A DNA stretch of 64,000 bases, taken from Paractinoplanes polyasparticus. GTDB taxonomy: Bacteria > Actinomycetota > Actinomycetes > Mycobacteriales > Micromonosporaceae. A program made the position numbers and the translations under genes. Below the pieces are notes generated by a model, which worked only from the letters and a program-made list of their open reading frames with translations, did no database searches and was not told the DNA's origin. Positions within the stretch are counted from its first letter, which is position 1. Each line of letters starts with the position of its first letter. The stretch is from the NCBI RefSeq assembly GCF_019710575.1, contig NZ_JAHWFK010000033.1, positions 62,001-126,000 of the forward strand. Direction: 5' to 3'. Below, piece after piece: positions 33,839 through 42,163 of the stretch.

Positions 33839-34471
33839 TCAGCTCGCCATCCCGAACCAGGGCCGGCAGGGCGGGAATCCGGTCACACTGACGTCGGCTC
33901 CGGACCAGCGCTCGGCGGTAAGCCGGAAATGCCGGAGTTCGACCACATCACCGCCGGTGTCGACGATGGTGCTGACCCCGTTCTCGGCGTAGCCGACCCG
34001 GCGCGAGACGCCCGCCGAGGCCGCGTTCGTGGTGGTGGCCGAGGTGATGGCCCCGGCCGCGCCGAGCTCGCCGAAAGCGAACTGCAGCATCGCCGTACGC
34101 ATCGTCACCCCGAGCCCCCGGCCCCGCACCTCGGGCACGAGCCAGGACGCCGAGTCCACGGTCCGCAGGACCGGGAAGTTGTCGCCCTCGAGGGTCTGCA
34201 CCCCGACCAGGTCGCCGCCGTGCACGACCGCGAAGTGCAGTACCCAGGACTCCGGCGACCAGGTGCCCAGCGCCTTCCAGTAGCCCTGACAGAACAGGCG
34301 TTTCTCGTTCTCGGCGTAGCTCTGCGACTCGAACAACGCCAGTCGCGGGTCGTGCCCGACGTCGCCGGGCAGGACCGCCGCCAGGTGGGGCAGGTCGGCC
34401 TCGGTCATCGGGCGCAGCACCACGTCGCGGAAGGCCAGCCGGACGCCGAACAGGGGCCAGAACTCGTTCAT
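33839..34471 (-). CDS. GNAT family N-acetyltransferase
   Basis: A 210-residue protein with the RimJ/RimL-like pattern VVLRPMTEADLPHLAAVLP, followed by SWLVPEVRGRGLGVTMRTAML. This is the acetyl-CoA pyrophosphate loop (RGRGLG), and SATTTNAASAGVSRRVGY is the C-terminal motif B. The substrate is unknown. The ATG at 34471 is preceded by a -10-like TATAGA 7 nt upstream. It is flanked by the PGRP amidase and the ABC permease genes, all on the minus strand but with separate control sequences. Confidence 0.9.
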   Translation of the reverse strand: MNEFWPLFGVRLAFRDVVLRPMTEADLPHLAAVLPGDVGHDPRLALFESQSYAENEKRLFCQGYWKALGTWSPESWVLHFAVVHGGDLVGVQTLEGDNFPVLRTVDSASWLVPEVRGRGLGVTMRTAMLQFAFGELGAAGAITSATTTNAASAGVSRRVGYAENGVSTIVDTGGDVVELRHFRLTAERWSGADVSVTGFPPCRPWFGMAS

Positions 34472-34478
34472 GCCCTGC

Positions 34479-34484
34479 TCTATA
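34479..34484 (-). promoter_or_regulatory. Leaderless-type -10 box (TATAGA) for the acetyltransferase
   Basis: TATAGA on the minus strand ends 7 nt before ATG 34471. No Shine-Dalgarno is present. It is the least canonical of the leaderless set, since its last base is A. Confidence 0.4.
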
Positions 34485-34512
34485 GCGCATCCGACCGGCC
34501 TTCCGCCCCCGA

Positions 34513-37035
34513 TTACTCCGCGGCGAGCGCGGCGACGGGGCTCACCCTGGCGGCGCGGCGGGCGGGCAGCACGCCGGCCAGCGCGGTCAGCACGACCAGG
34601 ACGGCGAAGACCACCGCGAGCTGGGCGACCGGCACGGTCAGGGGCGCGTTGACGCCCAGCGCCTCGACGGCCAGCCAGGCGTACGGAACCCCGAGCGCCA
34701 GCCCGAGGGCGGCGCCGATCACCCCGTACAGTGCCGATTCGGCCGTCAGCATGGTGCGCAGACCGCCCTTGGAGAGGCCGACCGCTCGCAGCACCCCGGA
34801 CTCGCGGACCCGCTCGACCACCGACAGCGCCGTCGTGGTGCCGACGCCGACCACCGCGATGACGACCGTGAGGCCGATCAGGCCGATCACGATCACCAGC
34901 AGCATGGTGACGTTGTCGTTGATCTGGTCACGCTGGTCGGCCAGCACGTCGATGCGCCACATGCCGCCGGCCGCGGCCTGCGCGTCCTGAATCGCCCGGT
35001 TGCCGTCGGTGCGGGCCCGCTCGCCGCTCGCCGCCGCGTCGGCCAGCACCCCGGCGTACGTCGCCGGCGCGCCCAGCCTGGTCAGGTCGGCCGGGTCGAG
35101 CACAGCCGAGGCGTGCAGCGGCGCGTCTTCGGGCAGCACGGCGGCCACCGTCAGCTTGGCCGAGCGCTTGGCCGCCACGAAGTCCACCTGGTCACCGACG
35201 CGGACCCCGGTGACGTCGGCCGCGAAGCCGGACAGCACCACCTTGCCGGGACCGGCCGCGGCCAGCGACCCGGACGCCGCGTCCAGCTTCTTCAGCTGCG
35301 GCAGCCCGCTCATCACCAGGTCGGTGATCGGCAGCTCGAGCTGCCCGCCGATCCTGGCGTCCAGCCGCCGGTACGGGCTGACGTTGCTGATCTTGTCGTT
35401 CTTCCGCAGCTGCTCGACCAGGGTGGCCGGCACCGGGTCCTGGTCCACGCCGGTCAGCTCGTAGTCCGACGGCGAGGACACGGCTGTCTCCCGGTCGACC
35501 AGGACCCGGAACGACGCGCCGCCGACCAGGGCGCCGGCGATCAGCGTGACGCCGAGCGCCACCACCACCGAGACCGCGGCGGCCCGGCGCGGCGCCGAGC
35601 CCACTCCCCCGGCGGCCAGCCGGCCGACCGGGCCCGAGCGCCGGATCGGCCAGCCCAGCAGCGCCAGCACCGGCCGCACCAGCACCGGGCCCAGCGCAAC
35701 CAGGGCGAAGAAGGCGAACGCGCCGGACGCGACGATGGCGAACAGCATCGGCTGGGCGTCGTAGTTCTTCGGATCGCGGCCGGGCAGGTTCGTGACCACG
35801 TAGCCGGCGAGCAGCACCGCGCCCACGGTCAGCAGCAGGCCGACGGCCCAGCGCAGCTTGCCGATGTCGCGCCGCGCCCCGGTCGTGCCGGAGCCGCGCA
35901 GCGCCTCCAGCGGCGAGACCCGCGAGGCCGACGCGGCCGGGGCGAGCACGGCCAGCACGGTGATCACGACGGCCAGCGCGATCGTGCCGAGCGCGGCCGG
36001 CACCGGTACGCCGGGTGAAGCGATCTGCTTGTCGAACCACCCGGCTACGGCCGGCACGAGATGGCCGACGCCGAGCGCGATCAGCACGCCCACCGTGCCG
36101 GCGGCCAGGCCGGTCAGCGCGCCCTCGGTGGCCAGCGCCCCGGTGATCGAGCGGCGACCGGCGCCGACCGCCCGCAGCAGGGCCAGCTGGCGCATCCGCT
36201 GGGCGAAGACGATGCGGAACGTCGACGTGGCGACCAGGCCCGCCGCGACCACGGCGATGGCGACGAACATGGCGATCACGGCGAAGATCGCGTTGACGTC
36301 CGAGACCTTGGCCTCGGCCTCCTCGTGCCGCACCGTGGCGCCATCGCTGGCCTGCGGCCGCGAGTCGGCTCCGACCCCGGCGAAGACTTCGTTGATCCGG
36401 CTCTGGACGGCAGCCTGATCCGCGCCGGGTGCCACGCGGACGTCGATCTGGCTCAGGAACGGCGCGCCGGTCAGCTTCACCAGGTCGGCCGTGGGGGCGT
36501 ACGCCTGGAAACCGAAATCGTCGCGGGCCGCGACCACCCCGACCACCTTGAGCTTCGACTTGGCCTGGGGTTCGCCCTCCTCGTCGTAGCGGATCTGGGC
36601 GTCGACCGTGCTGCCCAGCTTGAGACCCATCCGCTCGACCGTGCGCGGGGTGACCGCGACCTCGCCCGGCGCCGACGGGAACCGGCCCTGGCTGACCGTG
36701 GTCAGCGCGAGCGGCCCGGTGCCCGGGTCGGCCAGCAGCTGCAGATACTCGCCGCCGACCTGGCCGCCGTAGTCGATCCGGCCGACCGCCTCCTCGACGC
36801 CGGCCGCCTTCTGCACGGCGGCCAGCAGCTTCGCGTCGATCGTGCCGTTGCGCACGACCACGTCGACCGCCTCGGGCGTGCCGCTCAGGCCGTTGAGCAC
36901 GTTGCGCTCGGTCATCTGCTGGGCCAGCACCGTGGCGTAGACGACGAACGAGACCACCAGCACGGCGAGGCCGGTGAGCAGCAGGCGCGACGGGCGGCGG
37001 GCCACACCGCGCAACTGGGTGCGGAGCACGCTCAT
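34513..37035 (-). CDS. ABC transporter permease, FtsX family with two FtsX domains
   Basis: An 840-residue permease starting MSVLRTQLRGVARRPSRLLL. TM1 leads to a large extracytoplasmic domain. A first FtsX core of three helices includes LALLRAVGAGRRSI, two middle helices follow, then a second extracytoplasmic domain and a second FtsX core (VLRAVGLSKGGLRTMLTAES). The ten-helix layout is usual for actinobacterial export or stress permeases of the DUF214/YbbP kind. The substrate is unknown. Its start overlaps the ATPase stop (ATGA, 37032-37035). The operon is divergent from a NarL-type two-component pair that may control it. Confidence 0.93.
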   Translation of the reverse strand: MSVLRTQLRGVARRPSRLLLTGLAVLVVSFVVYATVLAQQMTERNVLNGLSGTPEAVDVVVRNGTIDAKLLAAVQKAAGVEEAVGRIDYGGQVGGEYLQLLADPGTGPLALTTVSQGRFPSAPGEVAVTPRTVERMGLKLGSTVDAQIRYDEEGEPQAKSKLKVVGVVAARDDFGFQAYAPTADLVKLTGAPFLSQIDVRVAPGADQAAVQSRINEVFAGVGADSRPQASDGATVRHEEAEAKVSDVNAIFAVIAMFVAIAVVAAGLVATSTFRIVFAQRMRQLALLRAVGAGRRSITGALATEGALTGLAAGTVGVLIALGVGHLVPAVAGWFDKQIASPGVPVPAALGTIALAVVITVLAVLAPAASASRVSPLEALRGSGTTGARRDIGKLRWAVGLLLTVGAVLLAGYVVTNLPGRDPKNYDAQPMLFAIVASGAFAFFALVALGPVLVRPVLALLGWPIRRSGPVGRLAAGGVGSAPRRAAAVSVVVALGVTLIAGALVGGASFRVLVDRETAVSSPSDYELTGVDQDPVPATLVEQLRKNDKISNVSPYRRLDARIGGQLELPITDLVMSGLPQLKKLDAASGSLAAAGPGKVVLSGFAADVTGVRVGDQVDFVAAKRSAKLTVAAVLPEDAPLHASAVLDPADLTRLGAPATYAGVLADAAASGERARTDGNRAIQDAQAAAGGMWRIDVLADQRDQINDNVTMLLVIVIGLIGLTVVIAVVGVGTTTALSVVERVRESGVLRAVGLSKGGLRTMLTAESALYGVIGAALGLALGVPYAWLAVEALGVNAPLTVPVAQLAVVFAVLVVLTALAGVLPARRAARVSPVAALAAE

Positions 37036-37784
37036 CGCGCGACCGCCAGGCTCTGCAGGGCGTCCGACACCGAGGTGATGTCGGGGTGGTCGATCTCGCC
37101 GGCGACCCGGCCGTCGGCCAGCAGCACGACGCGGTCGGCGTACGCGGCGGCGCTCGGGTCGTGGGTCACCATCACGATCGTCTGGCCCAGCTCGCGTACG
37201 GAATTGCGCAGGAACAACAGCACCTCGGCCCCCGATCGCGAGTCCAGGTTGCCGGTCGGCTCGTCGGCGAACACCACTTCGGGCCGCGACATCAGCGCCC
37301 GGGCGATCGCCACCCGCTGCTGCTGACCGCCGGAGAGCTCGCCCGGCCGGTGGTCGAGGCGGCTCGTGATCCCCAGCGACTCGGTCAGGTGCCCGTAGAG
37401 GTGCGGATCGGGACGGCGGCCGGAGAGCTCCAGCGGCAGCATGATGTTCTGCGCCGCGGTCAGCTGCGGCAGCAGGTTGAAGGCCTGGAAGACGAAGCCG
37501 ATCCGCTCCCGGCGCACCTTGGTCAGCACCTTGTCGGGCTGCTTGGTCAGGTCGGTGCCGCCGAGCAGAGCCTGCCCCGAGGTGGCGGTGTCCAGGCCGG
37601 CCAGGCAGTGCATCAGGGTGGACTTGCCGGAACCGGACGGTCCCATGATGGCAGTGAACTGGGCGCGGGCGAACCCGACGGTGACACCGTCCAGCGCCCG
37701 GACCGCCGTGTCCCCACTGCCGTAGACCTTGACCAGGTCGACGGCGGCGACCGCGGCCAACGTGTCCACGCTCTGCGTCTGCAT
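37032..37784 (-). CDS. ABC transporter ATP-binding protein for the FtsX-type permease
   Basis: A 250-residue ATPase with Walker A MGPSGSGKSTLMH, Q-loop FVFQAFNLLP, signature LSGGQQQRVAIARAL, Walker B VVFADEPTGNLDS and VTHDPSAAAYADR. ATG 37784 (MQTQSVDTL) is chosen because GGAGAA lies 4 nt upstream. The next in-frame ATG, 15 nt earlier, lacks such a site. It is coupled to the permease by ATGA. Only 150 bp separate it from the divergent histidine kinase start. Confidence 0.95.
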   Translation of the reverse strand: MQTQSVDTLAAVAAVDLVKVYGSGDTAVRALDGVTVGFARAQFTAIMGPSGSGKSTLMHCLAGLDTATSGQALLGGTDLTKQPDKVLTKVRRERIGFVFQAFNLLPQLTAAQNIMLPLELSGRRPDPHLYGHLTESLGITSRLDHRPGELSGGQQQRVAIARALMSRPEVVFADEPTGNLDSRSGAEVLLFLRNSVRELGQTIVMVTHDPSAAAYADRVVLLADGRVAGEIDHPDITSVSDALQSLAVAR

Positions 37785-37912
37785 GATTTCTCCGCTCAAT
37801 GACGTTCTCGACGCGGCACATCATGTGGGGAGCCGATCGGCCGGCACATCAGCCGCGAGCCAGGCCCCCGATCCGGGGCGGATCTGTCTTTCGGCCGATG
37901 GGAGCCCCCGTA

Positions 37913-37928
37913 CCAGCGCATACGCTGG
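37913..37928. promoter_or_regulatory. Palindrome CCAGCG-cata-CGCTGG overlapping the histidine kinase promoter
   Basis: It has perfect 6-bp half-sites with a 4-bp centre. The -10-like TACGCT (37921-37926) lies inside it and ends 8 nt before ATG 37935, so a protein bound here would occlude the promoter. Its place between divergent operons makes it a candidate response-regulator or repressor site. Confidence 0.45.
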
Positions 37929-37934
37929 ACGACG

Positions 37935-39125
37935 ATGCAGACCAACCCCAACCGGACCGTCCTTCGCCGCCTGGCGCAGTTCCTCGCGCTCTTCGGGATG
38001 GCGCTGCTCGGCCTGTTCGACGTCGCCCAGGGCATCTTCAACGGCTCCGGGGTGCTGGGTCTGATCCAGGTCGGGCTCGCGCTGGCGGCGGCCGCGGTGT
38101 GGCTGCCCGTGCACCGCACCGGCTCCACCCGGCTGCCCAAGGCGGCGATCGTGCTCGGCGCCGCCTCACTGCTGACGACGCTGGCCACCGGCGCCTCGGC
38201 GGACGGCTCGTACGGGACGGCGAGCTGGGGTCTCGCCGAGTCGGCGGCCCTGCTCGGCGTCTGTTACGTCCTGGCCCGGCACTCCCCGCCCGGCCTCGCG
38301 GTCACAGCGCTGTTCGTGGTGGGGGCGGCGGTCAGCTTCATGCCGCTGCGCAGCGGTCAGACATCGCTCTACGTCATCTTCGGACTGATCCAGGCGCTCG
38401 CCGCCGCGGCCGCCATCGGCCTCGGCATCTACCTGCGGATCATCGAGGGCTCGCGGCAGCGGGCGGTCGACGCCGTACGGGCCGAGCAGCGCGCCGAGTT
38501 CGCCCGCGACCTGCACGACTTCATCGCCCATCACGTCACCGGCATCGTCGTGCAGGCCCAGGGAGCCAAGTTCATCGCCGAGCAGGACCCGCAGCGCGTG
38601 CTCCAGGCGCTCGACCAGATCGAGCAGGCCGGCGCCGAGACGATGACCTCGATGCGGCGGATGGTCGGCGTGCTCCGCGACCCCGACTCGAAGCCGGACG
38701 CCCCGCTGGCGCCCGTGGCCGGCGTCCACGACCTGGGCACGCTGCTCGAACAGTTCAACTCGGCCGGCGGCGCCACGGCCCGGATGCACCTCGACGGCTG
38801 GATCGACGGACTGCCCGTCGAGATCTCCACGTCGGCCTACCGCGTGGTCATGGAGGCTCTGACCAACGTGCGCCAGCACGCTCCCGAGGCGACCGCGGCC
38901 GACATCTGGATCCGCCGCACCCCCGAGTGGCTGCTGGTGCGCGTGGCCAACGACGGGGTGATCCCGGCCCGCACGGGCACCCCGCGGGAACGGGCAGGGT
39001 ACGGTCTCGTGGGCCTGACCGAACGGGTCCGCGCGGTCGGCGGCCGCATCACGGCCATGCCGGGCATCGAGGGCGGCTGGGTGGTCGACGCCGCGTTCCC
39101 GATCGACCCCAGGACGGACCCATGA
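37935..39125 (+). CDS. NarL-type sensor histidine kinase
   Basis: A 396-residue kinase with about six membrane helices (12-35, 40-58, 70-86, 98-114, 119-136, 142-168). HisKA_3 follows with the phospho-accepting His194 (ARDLHDFIAHHVTG), and an HATPase_c domain with an N-box-like MEALTNVRQHAPEA and YGLVGLTERVRAVGG. The sensor lacks a distinct extracellular domain, which suggests intramembrane sensing. It is co-transcribed with the response regulator (ATGA overlap at 39122-39125). Divergence from an FtsX-type ABC operon resembles detoxification modules in which the kinase senses transporter load or cell-envelope stress. Confidence 0.93.
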   Translation: MQTNPNRTVLRRLAQFLALFGMALLGLFDVAQGIFNGSGVLGLIQVGLALAAAAVWLPVHRTGSTRLPKAAIVLGAASLLTTLATGASADGSYGTASWGLAESAALLGVCYVLARHSPPGLAVTALFVVGAAVSFMPLRSGQTSLYVIFGLIQALAAAAAIGLGIYLRIIEGSRQRAVDAVRAEQRAEFARDLHDFIAHHVTGIVVQAQGAKFIAEQDPQRVLQALDQIEQAGAETMTSMRRMVGVLRDPDSKPDAPLAPVAGVHDLGTLLEQFNSAGGATARMHLDGWIDGLPVEISTSAYRVVMEALTNVRQHAPEATAADIWIRRTPEWLLVRVANDGVIPARTGTPRERAGYGLVGLTERVRAVGGRITAMPGIEGGWVVDAAFPIDPRTDP

Positions 39126-39760
39126 TCCGCGTACTGATCGCCGACGACCAGGCCATGGTCCGCACCGGCTTCGGCATGATCATCGGCGCTCAGCCCGACA
39201 TGGAGGTCGTCGGCGAGGCCGCCGACGGCGTCGAGGCGGTGGCCATGGCCCGCAAGCTCAAGCCCGACGTGGCCCTGCTCGACATCCGCATGCCCAAGAT
39301 GGACGGCTTGGAAGCCCTGCGTCTGCTGTCCGGCCCCGGCGTGACGGACCCGGTCAAGGTGGTCGTGGTGACCACCTTCGACCTCGACGAGTACGTCCAC
39401 CAGGCCCTGCGCAACGGCGCGGCCGGCTTCCTGCTGAAGGACTCCGGCCCGGCCCTGCTGGTCGAGGCAGTACGCGCCGCCGTCTCAGGCGACGCCCTGA
39501 TCAGCCCGTCCATCACCGTCCGCCTGCTGGAACACCTGTCACCCCCAGCCCCGTCCGGCGACGACGGCGGCCTCTCGCCCCGCGAGCTCGACGTCGTGCG
39601 CCTGGCCGCCAAGGGCCTGACCAACGCCGAGATAGCCGCCCAGCTGTTCATCTCGATCGGCACGGTCAAGACCCACGTGGGCAGCGTGATGACCAAGCTG
39701 AACGCCCGCAACCGGGTAGAGATCGCCGCCTGGGCCTGGGAGCGCCGCCTGCTCGGCTGA
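39122..39760 (+). CDS. NarL/FixJ-family response regulator
   Basis: A 212-residue regulator. The receiver has acidic pocket ADDQ, phospho-Asp54 (LLDIRMPKMDG), Thr in VVVTTF and Lys106 (FLLKD). The C-terminal LuxR helix-turn-helix is LSPRELDVVRLAAKGLTNAEIAAQLF...GTVKTHVGSVMTKL. It is paired with the preceding kinase through an ATGA overlap. The likely target is the palindrome at 37913 and/or the divergent ABC operon, which is inference. Confidence 0.96.
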   Translation: MIRVLIADDQAMVRTGFGMIIGAQPDMEVVGEAADGVEAVAMARKLKPDVALLDIRMPKMDGLEALRLLSGPGVTDPVKVVVVTTFDLDEYVHQALRNGAAGFLLKDSGPALLVEAVRAAVSGDALISPSITVRLLEHLSPPAPSGDDGGLSPRELDVVRLAAKGLTNAEIAAQLFISIGTVKTHVGSVMTKLNARNRVEIAAWAWERRLLG

Positions 39761-39763
39761 GCC

Positions 39764-39949
39764 TCAGCGGGCGGCGGCGGACTTGTCGAGCTCGCGGCCG
39801 ACCCATGCGTTCACGGCGAGGATGCCAATGCCGCAGACGAGCATGACGACCAGGATCAGGCCGATCACCCACGGCCAGCCACGGCGGGTCGAGGAGCTTG
39901 TCTCCGAGCTCTCGAACGGCCACTCGGAATCGTCGCCCGGATCGTCCAC
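39764..39949 (-). CDS. Small single-pass membrane protein (61 aa)
   Basis: The product has an acidic N-terminus (DDPGDDSEWPFESSETSS), one membrane helix (WPWVIGLILVVMLVCGIGIL, about 26-45) and a short basic/Ala tail. The GTG at 39949 follows a TACTAT box by exactly 6 nt, located in the 16-bp space after the beta-helix lipoprotein gene. The orientation suggests N-out or N-in ambiguity. No family is recognised. Its location directly after the lipoprotein gene suggests a linked role. Confidence 0.75.
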   Translation of the reverse strand: MDDPGDDSEWPFESSETSSSTRRGWPWVIGLILVVMLVCGIGILAVNAWVGRELDKSAAAR

Positions 39950-39955
39950 GTGCAG

Positions 39956-39961
39956 ATAGTA
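39956..39961 (-). promoter_or_regulatory. Leaderless-type -10 box (TACTAT) for the 61-aa membrane protein
   Basis: TACTAT on the minus strand ends 6 nt before GTG 39949 and lies between two tightly spaced genes, so the small gene can be transcribed by itself. Confidence 0.5.
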
Positions 39962-39965
39962 GTAG

Positions 39966-41165
39966 CTACTTCCTGAGGGTTGAGCGGGTGATCGACGGTT
40001 TGCCCCGGCCGAGGTAGAAGATGCCGGGCAGCCCGGCCGTCTCGAAGCCGGCGCTCGGGTTGTCCAGCAGCTTCGAGTTGCGGATCTTCAGGGTGCCGGT
40101 GCGGTCGTTGCTGACGAAGAAGACCGCGCTGCCGCCCTCGGCGGCCTTGTTGTCGCGGATGACCGTGCCGTCCAGGGTGAGCGTGAAGGTGTTGCCGTCC
40201 AGGTAGATCGCGCCGCCGCTGCCGCCGCCGGGGGTTCCGCCGCGGGCCGGGTTGGCGCCCCGGCCGACCGCCGCGTTGCCGGTGAAGACGCTGTTGAGCA
40301 CCGTCCACGAGACGCCGATGCTGCTCAGGGCCGAGCCGTTCGAGCACACGCCGCCGGTGAAGGTGCTGTTGACGACGTACACCGGCCGATCCCCGCTCTG
40401 GTCGAGCGCGCGGACGGCCGCGCCGCCGAGGTCCGGGCCCGTACGGTCGCAGCGGTTGCCGACGAAGCGCGAGTTGACCACCTTGAGCCGCCCGCCGCGG
40501 GCGAAGATCGCCCCACCGCCGCCGCCCTCCGCGGTCTGCCCCGTGCTGTTGCCCTTGGCGAGGACCAGATTCTGCACGGTGAGCCGCGGCGTCGCCTGAT
40601 CGTCGCAGTGCGCGGTCGTCCACGTCTGGGCCTCGTCACACGTGTTCATGTAGAGGATGCGGCGCTTGCCCGCGCCGCTCAGCGTGACCCGCCCACCCCC
40701 GTCGAGCACCACCGTGGAGCTGGTGTTCCGCACCTTGGCCGTGGCCGTCATCGTGATCGTCACCGGCGCGGGCCCGCAGTCGAAGACGATGACTCCCCCG
40801 CGCGCGACCGCCTTCACCACCGCGGCCGAGGTGCAACTGGCCGGGGTGCCGTTTCCCACCGTACGGTCCGGCTTGCTGGTGTCGACGGCCCGCGCCTCAG
40901 CCGGAATCGTCGCCCGCCCAGCCGGATTCCCCGCCTTGGGTAACGCCGTGGGCACCGTCCTGGTGGCCGTCGGCCGAGGCGAGAGCGACGCCGGCGCAAC
41001 CGCCGGGCCGGAGCGACCGGGCCTGGCCGAGGCTGGGGCAGCCTGGAGGCCGCTCGGCGCGGGATCCACCCGCACCGGCGTGCGCGCTGCCTCGTCGGCG
41101 CAGCCACCGAGCGTCGCCACGCCCATCAGAGCCGCCGTCAGCATCGCCAGTTCCCGCTTGAGCAC
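39966..41165 (-). CDS. Secreted lipoprotein with right-handed beta-helix repeats
   Basis: A 399-residue protein. The signal sequence has lipobox TLGGC (Cys about 22), followed by a Pro/Ala/Thr-rich linker (25-100). A parallel beta-helix region (about 110-399) shows recurrent turns such as VVLDGGGRVTLSG, NLVLAKGNSTG, AIFARGGRLKVVNSRFVGNRC, VYVVNSTFTGGVC and TLDGTVIRDNKAAEGG. This pattern resembles polymorphic-outer-membrane-type and carbohydrate-active beta-helices, but no catalytic residues are identifiable. The GTG start lies 6 nt after TACAGT, with no ribosome site. It is probably anchored outside the membrane and could bind or modify glycans. Confidence 0.85.
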   Translation of the reverse strand: MLKRELAMLTAALMGVATLGGCADEAARTPVRVDPAPSGLQAAPASARPGRSGPAVAPASLSPRPTATRTVPTALPKAGNPAGRATIPAEARAVDTSKPDRTVGNGTPASCTSAAVVKAVARGGVIVFDCGPAPVTITMTATAKVRNTSSTVVLDGGGRVTLSGAGKRRILYMNTCDEAQTWTTAHCDDQATPRLTVQNLVLAKGNSTGQTAEGGGGGAIFARGGRLKVVNSRFVGNRCDRTGPDLGGAAVRALDQSGDRPVYVVNSTFTGGVCSNGSALSSIGVSWTVLNSVFTGNAAVGRGANPARGGTPGGGSGGAIYLDGNTFTLTLDGTVIRDNKAAEGGSAVFFVSNDRTGTLKIRNSKLLDNPSAGFETAGLPGIFYLGRGKPSITRSTLRK

Positions 41166-41171
41166 GGGCCG

Positions 41172-41177
41172 ACTGTA
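41172..41177 (-). promoter_or_regulatory. Leaderless-type -10 box (TACAGT) for the beta-helix lipoprotein
   Basis: TACAGT on the minus strand ends 6 nt before GTG 41165, with no Shine-Dalgarno. Confidence 0.5.
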
Positions 41178-41205
41178 GAGCTCCCGCCGCGCCTGGAGAA
41201 GGGGC

Positions 41206-42029
41206 TCAGCAGACAGACGCCGGGATGACCGCCGGGGCGATCTCGGCCGGGGTCAGGTCGCGGCCGGCTATGCGGCAGGCGGCGGCCACCCACTCCTCGG
41301 GACGGGCGTCCCAGCTGTGCACGGCGCCGTCGGTGGAGACGATCGTGACGGTGTGCCCGTCGGGCCGGAACGCGGGACGGGTCCGGACGCCCCGAGACGA
41401 ACGCCGCGAGGGCGCCGCCGGGGGCGACCACCGCCTCGGCGTCCGAGAGGTCCACCCCCGCGTCGAGGGCGCGCCGTGTCAGCACCCGGCGGTCGCCCCG
41501 CAGATCCCAGATCAGCGTCGTCCCGTCGCGGTCGCCAGCGCCGCCTCGACCCGCAACTCCTCGGCCTCGAGCCGCAGTTCCGCGAGCCGCCCGGCCTCGA
41601 TGCGCCCCGGCTCCCACGCCTCCAGCTCGGGCAGGGCCGGTCCGCGCCACAGCGCCAGCGCCTCGCCGGCCACGAACAGGGCGTGGTCGGCCGCGTCCAG
41701 CACAAGCAGTTCCCGCGCCCGGTCGAGCAGTCGTTCGAAGCGGCGGGCGTCGACCTCGTCGGCCCCGGCCGCGAGGCGGTAGCGGACGACACGGTCTCGA
41801 TCAGGTCGGCGCCGAGCACCCGGCGCAGCCGGGCGACACAGCCCTGCAGCACCTTGCGCCACGACGCCGGTGGCCGCCCGCCCCACAACGCCTCGGCCGG
41901 CTGCTCCGGCCGCACGGCGGCGCCGCCCGTGGCCACGAGCGCGGCCAGCACGGTGCGGTCGCGCGAGGAGAGCCGGGCCGGCTGCCCGCCGCTGTCGATG
42001 GTCAGTGGGCCCAGCACAGCGATACCCAC
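41206..42029 (-). pseudogene. Remnant of a SARP-type regulator with WD40 repeats (internally deleted, frameshifted)
   Basis: Read across three frames, it shows a SARP/OmpR-type winged helix (VLGPLTIDSGGQPARLSSRDRT ... LRRVLGADLIETV) and, after a +1/-1 shift near 41790, a BTAD helical domain (YRLAAGADEVDARRFERLL ... RLELRLEAEE-type pattern). Then, abruptly, come WD40-type sequence in another frame (DGTTLIWDLRG) and a final WD40 end (DGAVHSWDARPEEWVAAACRIAGRDL), back in the BTAD frame after a shift near 41395. The NB-ARC ATPase and most WD40 repeats expected in such nSTAND regulators are absent. Full-length members are usually over 1000 residues. The junction lies at GCGACCGCGACGG (about 41524-41536). 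It is therefore a deletion relic, not a functional short SARP. Confidence 0.8.
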
Positions 42030-42163
42030 ATCCGGACTGTCCGCCCGGCCGGTGCGGGTGTCAACGGCGCCGATACCGCTCTGATACCGCCGCGACGGCG
42101 AACCGGCACCGGCCGGCCCGACAAAACGAGGGGTCAGCCGATGCCGAATCCTGGGAGTGCGCG

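Noticed and set aside
34513-37824. Apparent 1100-codon protein fusing the ABC permease with sequence antisense-like to its ATPase
   Set aside because: The frame only happens to remain open upstream. The real permease starts at 37035, where it overlaps the ATPase stop, and the upstream translation lacks Walker motifs.
41512-41886. A free-standing 124-codon BTAD-like gene
   Set aside because: Its N-terminus is out-of-frame sequence of the winged-helix region. Only the BTAD part is protein-like, and it is explained by the frameshifted SARP relic.
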